From: DATGPD01 sp041398565
Lineage (GTDB): Bacteria; Planctomycetota; UBA1135; UBA2386
Direction of reading: 5' to 3'
Assembly: GCA_041398565.1 (NCBI GenBank)
Contig: JAWKUN010000005.1
Coordinates: 372,001-436,000 of the forward strand
Length of the DNA: 64,000 nt
Positions 46,155 through 56,197 of the stretch are shown piece by piece. The notes under the pieces were generated by a model. The model made no database searches, had not been told where the DNA came from, and saw only the letters and a list, made by a program, of their open reading frames with translations. Made by a program: the position numbers and the translations under genes. Numbering within the stretch: the stretch's first letter is position 1; each line of letters opens with the position of its first letter.

Positions 46155-47279
46155 ATGCGTCTCGCGCTTTCCCTGCTCGCGTTCGTCGGCGTTGCCACCG
46201 CACAGTCCGCCCTGACCATTCAGGACCGGAACGCGATCTTCCAGTACTCGTCCTACCCGACGTCGACCACCGACACCGGCGGGCGGGTCATCTTCAACAC
46301 GTCCACGGCGAACCACCTGGCGGCGAGCTGGTGGTACTACCAGGTGAGCGGTGACGCCACCGGTTCGGCCTTCAACAGCAGCAACGGCCAGCTGACGGCG
46401 ACGCTGTCGAGCGACCGCAAGTCGGGCACGCTCGACTGGGCCGACGTGGACGGCCGGATGTTCGCGGCGCGGTTGGTCAACCGGCTCTACTCGACAGGCT
46501 CGACGACCGGCGTGTCGACCCAGGCGATGACCATCACCAACAACACCGGGGCGGCACTCACCATCACCGTCTACAGCTACGCCGACATCGACATCGACGG
46601 CATCTCGTCGGACGACTCGGCGTCGCAGGTCGCGAACCTGCCGGCGGGCCAAACCCGCGTCACCGATCCGAGCTTCAACTCGGTGTTCTTCATGGGCAAC
46701 GGCTACCAGGCCTGGGAGGCCGCGGTGTTCCCGACGCTGCGCGACAACATCCTCACCACCAGCCACCAGCTGGCCAACGGCACCCTGCCCATGAACATGC
46801 AGGACTACACCGGCGCCTTCAGCTGGACGCTGACCCTGCCGCCGAACGCCAGCGAGACGCTGCACTCGCTGCTGGCGATCAACTACCAGCCGCGCTCGCA
46901 GAACGTCGCCGAAGCGACGCCGTACGGCGCCGCCAAGGCCGGAACCCCCGGCCTGGCGGAGTGGGTGCTCAACCGACCCTTCGCCGGCCAGTCGGTTCCC
47001 CTCGCCATCGGCAACGGCTTGACCGGTGCGGCCCCCATCGTCGTGATCGGCACGTCGCAGACGAACGTGCCGCTGCCGCCGTTCGGCACCATCTACGTCC
47101 TGCCGGTGACTTCGTTCTCGATGGCGCCGTTCGACGGCACGGGCGTGTCGTCGCTGCCACTGCAGGTGCCGAACCTGAGTTCGGGGACCGTGCACTTCCA
47201 GACCTTCTGGGCCGATTCCGGCGCCGCGGGCGGCATCGCGCACTCGAGCGGCCTGACCTGGTCGATCGGCAGCTTCTAG
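46155..47279 (+). CDS. Secreted hypothetical protein
   Basis: 374 residues, signal peptide LALSLLAFVGVATAQ. The mature region is beta-rich with many Ser/Thr/Asn (QAMTITNNTGAALTITVYSYADIDIDGISSDDSASQVANLPAGQTR). The C-terminal module (GTIYVLPVTSFSMAPFDGTGVSSLPLQVPNLSSGTVHFQTFWADSGAAGGIAHSSGLTWS) matches the pattern shared with several exported proteins in the window. No enzyme motif. GAGGAA lies five bases before the ATG. Confidence 0.78.
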   Translation: MRLALSLLAFVGVATAQSALTIQDRNAIFQYSSYPTSTTDTGGRVIFNTSTANHLAASWWYYQVSGDATGSAFNSSNGQLTATLSSDRKSGTLDWADVDGRMFAARLVNRLYSTGSTTGVSTQAMTITNNTGAALTITVYSYADIDIDGISSDDSASQVANLPAGQTRVTDPSFNSVFFMGNGYQAWEAAVFPTLRDNILTTSHQLANGTLPMNMQDYTGAFSWTLTLPPNASETLHSLLAINYQPRSQNVAEATPYGAAKAGTPGLAEWVLNRPFAGQSVPLAIGNGLTGAAPIVVIGTSQTNVPLPPFGTIYVLPVTSFSMAPFDGTGVSSLPLQVPNLSSGTVHFQTFWADSGAAGGIAHSSGLTWSIGSF

Positions 47280-47326
47280 CCCGAACGAGTGCGCGGGCGC
47301 GGCCTCGTCGGCCATCGCCCGCGCGC

Positions 47327-47908
47327 TCACCGTCGCTTGTAGATCAGGCGCAGATTGCGGGCGTAGACCACGACGCCGGTGGTCTGCCCGAGCACACCGA
47401 CGATGTCGCGGCGCCAGACGAAGTAGGCGAACAGCATCGCGCCCCCCACCAGGCTGAGCCACCAGAAGCCCACGGGTACGATGCTGCGCTGTTCCTTCTC
47501 CGACGCCAGCCACTGCACGAGCATGCGCGCCAGGAAGAGCATCTGCCCGACGAAGCCGAGGGTCACCCAGGCGAGGCCGGTCCAGCTGGTGATGTTGAAC
47601 ACCCGGAACAGCCAGTTCTGCGCCGGCTCTCCGACCAGGTCCGACGGCACGCGACCGAAGATCTGCACGAACTCATCGCCCGTCAGCACGCGCGGCGGCG
47701 ACGGCTCGTTGGCGAACCGGACCCGGAACTGACGGTCGCCGTCGGTCGAATCGCGCACCTCCAGCCAACCCTTGCCCGTGCCCAAGCGCAGCTCGACGCC
47801 GCGTGCGCCCGGCGCGAGTTCGACTCGTTCGGCCGCCGCCTCTCCCATGACCAGCCAGACCGCGAGCGCGATCAGCGCGCACATCGCGGCAACGAGTTGC
47901 CACTTCAT
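47327..47908 (-). CDS. Lipid A biosynthesis N-terminal (LAB_N) domain membrane protein
   Basis: 193 residues from ATG 47908. A signal anchor (LVAAMCALIALAVWLVMG) and about 80 periplasmic residues precede the LAB_N domain: LGFVGQMLFLARMLVQWLASEKEQRSIVPVGFWWLSLVGGAMLFAYFVWRRDIVGVLGQTTGVVVYARNL. This domain is found at the N-terminus of some LpxB proteins and as stand-alone membrane proteins. Its function is presumed in lipid A or sugar-lipid handling. TAATGT lies 9 nt before the ATG. Confidence 0.85.
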   Translation of the reverse strand: MKWQLVAAMCALIALAVWLVMGEAAAERVELAPGARGVELRLGTGKGWLEVRDSTDGDRQFRVRFANEPSPPRVLTGDEFVQIFGRVPSDLVGEPAQNWLFRVFNITSWTGLAWVTLGFVGQMLFLARMLVQWLASEKEQRSIVPVGFWWLSLVGGAMLFAYFVWRRDIVGVLGQTTGVVVYARNLRLIYKRR

Positions 47909-48086
47909 CGGAGCGGGACATTAGCTCGAAGGCTCACCCGCGTCGCGAGTGCGTCGAAATCGCGTCGTCGCCAGGCTGACGTCCGACCGGCGTGCAGGCG
48001 GGTCCGCAGATCGACCCCCGACGGCGCGACGGGGCTGCCGCGCCCGCTTTGGCCCTGCCTGCCTTTCCCCGGCCCGAATGCCCGCC

Positions 48087-48092
48087 TACGCT
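48087..48092 (+). promoter_or_regulatory. -10-like element 7 nt before ATG
   Basis: TACGCT, seven bases (CGTCGGC), then ATG 48100. Leaderless candidate. Confidence 0.35.
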
Positions 48093-48099
48093 CGTCGGC

Positions 48100-49539
<1,440 letters not shown>

Positions 49540-49732
49540 GAGCCGCAGCGCGGACCTGCCCCTGCCAGGGGCGGAACCGGCGGAGAGTGTCCGGATCCGC
49601 CCCCCGCGTCCGTGCGGTGCCTCCCTACGAACGGATGCCCGGTGCGCACATTCGCCTGTCGAATCGCCGATCAAGTGCTGACGGCTTCGACGCCGATGAT
49701 CGAACGACGAAGGGCACGCCCGGGAGGCACCC

Positions 49733-50767
49733 ATCAAGATTCTCATCGCCGACAACGACGTCCGAGTCGCCCAGCAGCTCGGACGGCAGCTGCGCCTGTT
49801 GGGTTACGAAGCTCTGATCGCATCGGATCTGGAGACGGCTCTGGAACTCGCCGAAGCGCGCGGACCGGGCCTGATCCTCGCCAACCCCGCGATGTGCCCG
49901 GGCGGCACCTCACAGCTCATGCACGCCCTCGACGCGGTGGGGCTGGACTGCGCCGTGGTCTGGACGACCGACGAACCGCACGCGGACATGGCGATCGACG
50001 CCATGCGCGAAGGCGCCATGGACGTCGTCCGTCGCCCCATCGACCAGCCGACCCTGGTGCTCACCCTGCAGCGCCTGGCCAACGTCAATCGCGCGCGCGA
50101 GCGCACCCAGCAGTCGACGATCGCCAACCTGCGCGCGGGCGTCACCCGCGAGCACCTGGTCGCCTTCATGGTCGGACTGGCGAACGTCATCGACGCCAAG
50201 TCGCAGTACACGCGCGAGCACAGCGACCGCGTCGCCCACCGATCCAAGGTCTTCGCTCGTTACCTCAACCTGCCGGACCAGGAATGCGAGACCATCGCGT
50301 TCGGCGCCAAGCTGCACGACATCGGCAAGGTGGCGGTGCCGGACGCGATCCTCAACAGCCCCAACCAGCTCACTCCGGAAGAGTGGGAGATCATGCAGCG
50401 GCATCCGAGTGACGGCGCCAAGATGCTGCGTCCGGTGCGCGTGATGGCCGACATCGTCCCGATCGCCGAGCGGCACCACGAGAACTGGGACGGCACCGGC
50501 TACCCCGACCGCATGCGGGGCGAGGAGATCCCCTTCGGCGCCCGCCTGGTGAAGCTCGTCGATTACTACGACGCCATCACCTCGGTCCGCCCGTACCGTA
50601 CGCCCTTGCCCGAAGACAAGGCGTGCCAGGTGCTGCTGTCGGAGGCCGGCCGCCAACTCGATCCCGAGCTCACCGAGCAATTCGTGAGCATGGTGAGCAA
50701 CGGCCTGCTCCGCCTCAACAACGTCAGCGCGGTGATCCCCGCCGAACATCGCTTCGCCGCGCGCTGA
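49733..50767 (+). CDS. HD-GYP domain phosphodiesterase with N-terminal pseudo-receiver
   Basis: 344 residues if initiated at ATC 49733. The frame has a TGA at 49697 and no ATG/GTG/TTG until TTG 49799, which would cut into the receiver. ATC is preceded by GGGAGG (49722-49727) with a 5-nt gap. Receiver: IKILIADNDVRVAQQLGRQLRLLGYEALIAS, with the phospho-acceptor Asp replaced by Asn (GLILANPAMC). A short linker leads to HD-GYP: HSDRVAHRSKVFARYLNL, LHDIGKVAVPDAIL, ERHHENWDGTGYPDRM. Predicted c-di-GMP phosphodiesterase. Convergent with the flagellin gene. Confidence 0.85.
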   Translation: MKILIADNDVRVAQQLGRQLRLLGYEALIASDLETALELAEARGPGLILANPAMCPGGTSQLMHALDAVGLDCAVVWTTDEPHADMAIDAMREGAMDVVRRPIDQPTLVLTLQRLANVNRARERTQQSTIANLRAGVTREHLVAFMVGLANVIDAKSQYTREHSDRVAHRSKVFARYLNLPDQECETIAFGAKLHDIGKVAVPDAILNSPNQLTPEEWEIMQRHPSDGAKMLRPVRVMADIVPIAERHHENWDGTGYPDRMRGEEIPFGARLVKLVDYYDAITSVRPYRTPLPEDKACQVLLSEAGRQLDPELTEQFVSMVSNGLLRLNNVSAVIPAEHRFAAR

Positions 50768-50880
50768 CGGCCGCCCGGCGCGGCCCGCTCGCGCCCTACG
50801 GCGCCGGATGGCCCGCCCTCGTCGGTCCGCCGGCAACGCCGGAGTCTCACGCTCGCGCGAGCCATCGCGCCGGAGGCCTG

Positions 50881-51708
50881 CTACTGCAGCAGGTTGAGCG
50901 CAGCCTGCGGCTGCGCATTGGCCTGCGCCAGGATCGAGATGGCCGCTTGCTGCAGGATCGAGAAGCGGGTCAGCGTCGCCGTCTCGTTGGCGACGTCGAC
51001 GTCGCGGATGCGGCTCTCGGCCGCGCTCAACGACTCGTCCGAGACACCGAGATTGGCGATGGTCGAAGTGAGGCGGTTCTGCACCGCACCGAAGCGCCCG
51101 CGGATCGACGACACGAGGTTGATGGCCGTGTCGATGGAGGCGATCGCCGAGGAGAAGTCACCGGCAGAGCCGATGTCGAGTGTCGCCAACCCGAGGTTCG
51201 AGGCCATCGCGGCGGTCAGCGAGACGTTCAGCACGTCGACGTTCGGCGTCGTGTCGATGCCGACCTGGAAGCTGACCGTCGTCTGCGAACCGTCGAGGAG
51301 ACGAACCCCGTTGAACTGAGTCGACTGCGCGATGCGGTCGATCTCGTTGACCAGACTGCGGAACTCCTCCTGCAGCGTGTCGCGGTCGTTGGCCGAGGTC
51401 GCACCGTTCGCCGACTGGATCGACAGCTCGCGCAGGCGCACCATGATGTTGCTGACCTCGTTCAGCGCACCTTCACCGACCTGCACCAACGAGATGCCGT
51501 CGTTGGCGTTGCGCCGCGCCTGCCGGATGGAGGCGATCTGCGAACGCAGCCGCTCCGAGATGGCGAGGCCAGCGGCATCGTCGGCCGCGGTGCTGATGCG
51601 CAAGCCCGTCGACAGCTTGCGGAAGCTGCGGTTCAGCTGCTCGGTCACGCCAGCGACGCTGCGCTGCGCGTTGATCGACGCGATGTTGGTATTGACCCGA
51701 AGGCCCAT
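50881..51708 (-). CDS. fliC: Flagellin (short, D0-D1 only)
   Basis: 275 residues from ATG 51708, preceded by GGGGAG. The N-terminal D0/D1 LRVNTNIASINAQRSVAGVTEQLNRSFRKLSTGLRISTAADDAAGLAISERLRSQI and C-terminal AESRIRDVDVANETATLTRFSILQQAAISILAQANAQPQAALNLLQ are canonical, and the variable D2/D3 region is almost absent. It builds the flagellar filament. No other flagellar gene is in the window. The longer frame to 52005 has no start signal. Ends facing the HD-GYP gene with a GCTCGCGCGAGC palindrome between. Confidence 0.96.
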   Translation of the reverse strand: MGLRVNTNIASINAQRSVAGVTEQLNRSFRKLSTGLRISTAADDAAGLAISERLRSQIASIRQARRNANDGISLVQVGEGALNEVSNIMVRLRELSIQSANGATSANDRDTLQEEFRSLVNEIDRIAQSTQFNGVRLLDGSQTTVSFQVGIDTTPNVDVLNVSLTAAMASNLGLATLDIGSAGDFSSAIASIDTAINLVSSIRGRFGAVQNRLTSTIANLGVSDESLSAAESRIRDVDVANETATLTRFSILQQAAISILAQANAQPQAALNLLQ

Positions 51709-52097
51709 GCTCTCCCCTTTGCCTTGATCGCCGGCGCCTCCCGGCGGAGGCGTGGACTTCGATAGGCCTTCATCGACGACGACCGGGAGGCGACCTTGAG
51801 CCGGCGCAGAAGAAAACCAGATGCGACGGGCACGTCCGAGATCTCCGGGGGAGTCCGGCCCGGACGGTCTCCTGCCGCGCGCGGGACGACTCACCGCCCC
51901 GACTGGTGCGGCGGCGCGAAAGCCGGCGCCCCTCTCGATGTGAGACCACGTTCCTGTGGCGGCGGCGGCGGTCCGGGCGAAGGCGCAACCCGTGGCTCGT
52001 GCCACGCGCCTCCGCCAACCCGGTTGGCTATCCTAGTTCCATCGCATACCCCTTCGGCCGCGCCGGCCTTCCGGCAGCGCCGCTCCGCCCCAGCTCC
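51709..52097 (+). other. 389-nt gap between divergent flagellin and radical SAM genes
   Basis: Presumably holds both promoters. On the plus strand TATCCT at 52027-52032 is a -10 candidate for the gene at 52098. On the minus strand no convincing sigma-28 or sigma-54 promoter was found for the flagellin gene. Open frames crossing it look like composition artefacts. Confidence 0.4.
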
Positions 52098-53672
52098 ATG
52101 AAGGTCCAGCTCATCCATCCGCCGGTCTACCTGAACGTGCACGCCATGACGGCGCTGCGCCCGAGCCTCCCGCTCGGGCTCGCCTACATCGCCGCCGCCT
52201 TGCGCCGGGCCGGACACACCGTCAGCATCATCGATGCCGTGGCCGAGGCCCCCGACCAGGTGACCCAGGGCGCTCGCAAGCAACTCTTCGCCCTCGGCCT
52301 GACCGTCCCGGAGATCGTCACCCGCCTCGACCCGGACGCCGACGTCATCGGCGTCACCAACATGTGGTCGTTCTCCTGGCCGCTGGTGCGCGAGCTCATC
52401 GCCGCGATCAAGCACGCCCGCCCGCACACGCCGATCGTGTGTGGCGGCGAGCACTTCACCGGCCTCGCCGAACACTCGATGGCGCAGGCGCCGATCGACG
52501 TCATCGTGCTGGGCGAGGGCGAGGACGGTGCCGTCGAGGTCCTGGCCGAACTCGGCAAGCCGACTCCCGACTTCGCGTCGATCCCCAGCGTGGTCTACCG
52601 CGACGCCACCGGCAAACCGGTGCGCAGCTTGCAGGTGCGCGCGCGCAAGAAGGCCGTCGACGAGATCGCCTGGCCGGCGTGGGACCTGTTCCGCATCGAC
52701 ACGTACAACCACCACAACTACGTCAACGGCGTCAAGATGGGCAAGACCATCCCCATCCTGGCGACGCGCGGCTGTCCGTACCAGTGCACGTACTGCAGCT
52801 CGCCCAACATGTGGACGACGAAGTGGTACCCGCGCGACGCCAAGGACGTCGTCGACGAGATCGAGCACTACTACAGGACGTTCGCGGCCACCAACTTCCC
52901 GTTCCAGGACCTGACCGCGATCGTCAAGCGCGATTGGATCATCGCCTTCTGCAACGAGCTGCTGGCGCGCAAGCTGCCGGTCACCTGGCAGTTCCCGTCG
53001 GGGACGCGCTGCGAGGTGGTCGACGACGAAGTGGCGAGCCTGCTGGCGAAGACCGGCGGGCGATCGCTGGCCTTCGCCCCGGAGAGCGGTAGCGAGCGCA
53101 CCCGCCAACTCATCCAGAAGCGCATGAAGACCGAGTCGCTCCTGAACGCCGCCAAGGCGTCGGTGCGCAACGGCCTCAACATCACCGCGTTCATCGTCAT
53201 CGGCTTTCCGCACGACACCAAGGACGACCTCGAGCAGACGGCGGCGCTCGTGCGCCAGCTGGCGCGGATCGGTATCGACGACGTCGCGGTCGGCTTCTTC
53301 TTCCCGATCCCCAACACGCAGCTGTACCACGAACTGTTGGGCCGCGGTCGCATCCAGCTCGACGACGACTTCCTGCTGACCCCGATCTTCGCCAACGAAG
53401 AGAAGCTGCTGCCGGAGAACTGCTACTGCGACCACCTGTCGGCGCAACAGCTGACGCGCTGGAAGTACCGGATCCTCGCCAACTTCTACGGCACCTCGTT
53501 CGCGCGCCGGCCATGGCGCGTGGCGCAGATCGGCTGGAACGCGCTGCGCGGCAAGGAGACTCGCAAGCTCGAGACGTTCCTCGTCGACGTGCGGCGCAAG
53601 GCCGGCATCGCGCTCAAGAACAAGGTCCGGGGCGTGTTCGGCAAGCGCAAGACCGAGACCGCGACCACCTGA
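52098..53672 (+). CDS. B12-binding-domain radical SAM protein
   Basis: 524 residues from ATG 52098. The N-terminal cobalamin-binding-like Rossmann domain is MKVQLIHPPVYLNVHAMTALRPSLPLGLAYIAAALRRAGHTVSIIDAV, DADVIGVTNMWSFSWPLV, IVCGGEHFTGLAEHSM. The radical SAM cluster motif is RGCPYQCTYCSSPNMW (CX3CX2C) near 52770, followed by FAPESGSERTRQLIQKRMK typical of Elp3/MiaB-fold SAM domains. Family members methylate unactivated carbons or rearrange lipids and antibiotics; the substrate is unknown. The C-terminal ~100 residues are basic (KNKVRGVFGKRKTE). Confidence 0.88.
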   Translation: MKVQLIHPPVYLNVHAMTALRPSLPLGLAYIAAALRRAGHTVSIIDAVAEAPDQVTQGARKQLFALGLTVPEIVTRLDPDADVIGVTNMWSFSWPLVRELIAAIKHARPHTPIVCGGEHFTGLAEHSMAQAPIDVIVLGEGEDGAVEVLAELGKPTPDFASIPSVVYRDATGKPVRSLQVRARKKAVDEIAWPAWDLFRIDTYNHHNYVNGVKMGKTIPILATRGCPYQCTYCSSPNMWTTKWYPRDAKDVVDEIEHYYRTFAATNFPFQDLTAIVKRDWIIAFCNELLARKLPVTWQFPSGTRCEVVDDEVASLLAKTGGRSLAFAPESGSERTRQLIQKRMKTESLLNAAKASVRNGLNITAFIVIGFPHDTKDDLEQTAALVRQLARIGIDDVAVGFFFPIPNTQLYHELLGRGRIQLDDDFLLTPIFANEEKLLPENCYCDHLSAQQLTRWKYRILANFYGTSFARRPWRVAQIGWNALRGKETRKLETFLVDVRRKAGIALKNKVRGVFGKRKTETATT

Positions 53673-53796
53673 GTCGCCGGCGCACGCGGCAGAGACCGAA
53701 TCTCGCCCCGCGCCATCGCCGACACCGCGCCCGGCGCCACCACCGAAGGGCGCGACGGCCCTTGCAACGGATGGCTGCGGCGCGTGTCGTGTGTGC

Positions 53797-54591
53797 ATGC
53801 GCGTGATCGAGTGTGCGAGCCGGGACGAGGCGGCCGAACTGGTTGCCGATGAAATCCTGCGCGCGCTGCAGCACAAACCCGACCTGGTGCTCGGCCTGGC
53901 CACCGGGTCGACACCGATCGGCGTGTACGAGCGCCTGGTGCGCGCGCATCGCGAGGCGGGCGTCGACTTCGCCGCCGTGCGCACGTTCAACCTCGACGAG
54001 TACATCGGCCTGGCGGCGGACCACGCGCAGAGCTACCGGCACTTCATGCGGGCCCACTTGTTCGACGGCATCGAGATCCCCGCAGCCAACACCCACTTCC
54101 CTCCGGTCGAGGGCGACGACCTGGCCGCCGCCTGCGCTGCCTACGAAGCGGCGATCCGCGACGTCGGCGGCATCGACATCCAGATCCTGGGCATCGGCAG
54201 CAATGGCCACATCGGCTTCAACGAGCCGACGTCGTCGCTCGCCTCGCGCACACGGGTGAAGACCCTCACCGACAAGACACTGGCGGACAACGCCCGCTTC
54301 TACGGGCCTGGCGAGCCCCAGCCGGAGATGGCGACCACCATGGGCATCGGCACCATCCTGGAGACCAAGCGCATCCTGTTGCAGTCGTTCGGACCCAAGA
54401 AGGCAGAAGCCGTTCGCGCCGCCGTCGAAGGCGCGTTGTCGAGTTTCTGCCCGGCGAGCGCACTGCAATTGCACCCCGACGTCACCATGTTCGTCGACAG
54501 CGACAGCGCCGCTCGCCTCAGCATGCGCGCCTACTACCGGCGCGTACGCCGCAACGAGATCGAGCTCGCCCGCCGCTGGCAGCCCGACTGA
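53797..54591 (+). CDS. nagB: Glucosamine-6-phosphate deaminase
   Basis: 264 residues from ATG 53797. Signatures: LGLATGSTPIGVYERLV, FNLDEYIGLAADHAQSYRHFM (catalytic Asp region), LGIGSNGHIGFNEPTSSLASRTRVKTLT (catalytic His), MATTMGIGTILETKRILL. It converts glucosamine-6-phosphate to fructose-6-phosphate plus ammonia in amino-sugar catabolism. No nagA or transporter is adjacent. GTG 53791 is a minor alternative. Confidence 0.96.
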   Translation: MRVIECASRDEAAELVADEILRALQHKPDLVLGLATGSTPIGVYERLVRAHREAGVDFAAVRTFNLDEYIGLAADHAQSYRHFMRAHLFDGIEIPAANTHFPPVEGDDLAAACAAYEAAIRDVGGIDIQILGIGSNGHIGFNEPTSSLASRTRVKTLTDKTLADNARFYGPGEPQPEMATTMGIGTILETKRILLQSFGPKKAEAVRAAVEGALSSFCPASALQLHPDVTMFVDSDSAARLSMRAYYRRVRRNEIELARRWQPD

Positions 54592-54700
54592 CCGGGCCGG
54601 GAGGGCGGCCGGGCCGCCCGGATCACCCCGGCTTGCCGGATCGCCGAACGCGGCGCAAACTTCGCGTCCCCACGATCTCGCCCAGACCGGAGCATCTCTC

Positions 54701-56152
54701 GTGACCTCGAAAGCCGTCCTCGTCCAAGCCGCCGCCGCGGCATGCCTCGCCCTCCCGTCGCTGCAAGCGCAGACGGTCAATGCCCGCCTGGTCGCCCGCG
54801 TCGACAAGTACCCGGGCGCGGTCTCGCCGCGCAACAACTACGCCGGCATCTGGGGCATGGTGGTCAACGGACGCGAGATCGCAGTCGTGCCGACCCGGAC
54901 GGGCACGATCTTCTACGACTGCAGCAATCCGGCGGCGCCGGTCGAACTCGGCGAGATCGCCGGCCCGGGCAGCACCAGCTCGCCGTACTTCTGGCGTGAG
55001 GCCGACAGCCACGGCAACTACGCCTACATCAGCACCGAGCACGGTCCGCTCCAGGCGATCTCCCTGGTCAGCGGCACCCCGGTGTTGGCGAGCACCTTCG
55101 GCTCGCGCTCGCACAGCCTGTCGGTCGACCCGAGCACCGGACGTCTGTGGGCGAACGGCGGCTCCAACCCCGGCGGCGGCTGCACCGTCTTCGACGTCGC
55201 CGCCAACCCGACGGCGCCGCCGCAGCTCGCCACATACAGCTCGGCCTACGTGCACGACTGCCAACCCAACGGCGACTACACCTACCTGGCCCAGATCAAC
55301 TCGGGCTCGGTTCGCATCCTGGACGCGCGCAACTTCCCGACGCTGACGATCGTCAGCACGCGCACGACGCCCGGCGCGTTCACCCACAACGCCTGGGTGA
55401 ACCAGGACGCGACGCTGATGGTGACCACCGACGAGAACCACGGCGGCTGCCTGGCCTTCTGGGACATCACCCTCAAGACCGCCCCCATCCAGATCTCGAC
55501 GTTCTGCAGCCCGACCGGTGCCACCGTGCACAACGCCTTCATCCTGGGCAAGGTCTGCTTCCTGTCGTGCTACTCGGCCGGCTTCTACGCCGTCGACATC
55601 AGCGAACCGGCGATGCCGCGACTGATCTGCAGCTACGACACCAGCCCGCAGACCAACAACGACTACCACGGGTGCTGGGGTTGCTACCCCTTCCAGCCGT
55701 CGGGCAACATCTATCTGACCGACATGCAGACCGGCTTCCACATCGTCGAGCCGACCTGCGGCGTGCCGCTGCAATACGGCACGGCCACCCCCGGCACCGG
55801 CGGCAAGGCCCCGGCGGTCGACTACGGCGGCGGCTTCGCCCAGGTGAACCGGACGACCTTCGCGCTCGAGGTCCGCGATGCCGCCGCCAACGCGCCGTTC
55901 GCGCTGTTCGTCGGCAGCGCGGCGGCCAGCACGCCGATCTTCGGCATCACCCTCAACGTCGATCTGACGCAGCCCTACGTGCAGGTCGTCGGCGGGGTCG
56001 ATGCGTCCGGCCGCGCCGCGGTCAACGTGCCGATCCCCAACCAGGCCAGCCTCGGCGGCGGCACGATCCACGCACAGGTGGTCACCGCCGACGCCGGCGG
56101 GGCGCAGGGCCTCGCCGCGTCGCGCGGCTTCCGCGTCACCATCTGCCCGTAG
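54701..56152 (+). CDS. Secreted choice-of-anchor B / LVIVD-repeat protein
   Basis: 483 residues from GTG 54701; signal peptide VLVQAAAAACLALPSLQAQ. Beta-propeller-like repeats: IFYDCSNPAAPVELGEIAGPGSTSSPYFWREADSHGNYAYISTE, FDVAANPTAPPQLATYSSAYVHDCQ, FWDITLKTAPIQISTFCSP, AVDISEPAMPRLICSYDTSPQTNNDYHGCWGCYPF. This matches the choice-of-anchor B family, whose C-terminus varies by sorting type. Here it ends with the local exported-protein module (VDASGRAAVNVPIPNQASLGGGTIHAQVVTADAGGAQGLAAS). Probably extracellular or surface attached. Confidence 0.85.
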   Translation: MTSKAVLVQAAAAACLALPSLQAQTVNARLVARVDKYPGAVSPRNNYAGIWGMVVNGREIAVVPTRTGTIFYDCSNPAAPVELGEIAGPGSTSSPYFWREADSHGNYAYISTEHGPLQAISLVSGTPVLASTFGSRSHSLSVDPSTGRLWANGGSNPGGGCTVFDVAANPTAPPQLATYSSAYVHDCQPNGDYTYLAQINSGSVRILDARNFPTLTIVSTRTTPGAFTHNAWVNQDATLMVTTDENHGGCLAFWDITLKTAPIQISTFCSPTGATVHNAFILGKVCFLSCYSAGFYAVDISEPAMPRLICSYDTSPQTNNDYHGCWGCYPFQPSGNIYLTDMQTGFHIVEPTCGVPLQYGTATPGTGGKAPAVDYGGGFAQVNRTTFALEVRDAAANAPFALFVGSAAASTPIFGITLNVDLTQPYVQVVGGVDASGRAAVNVPIPNQASLGGGTIHAQVVTADAGGAQGLAASRGFRVTICP

Positions 56153-56197
56153 GCGCCGCGCTGAGACGCGGCCGACTCCCCGCTACCGCCCGCGGCC

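Noticed and set aside
44358..47513. 1051-residue minus-strand frame opposite cstA and the secreted protein
   Set aside because: Composition-driven antisense frame; cstA on the plus strand has unambiguous family motifs.
51709..51900. Sigma-28 promoter for flagellin (TCAAGGTC ... GTCGATGA)
   Set aside because: Spacing of about 14 nt between the half-sites and poor match to consensus; not convincing.
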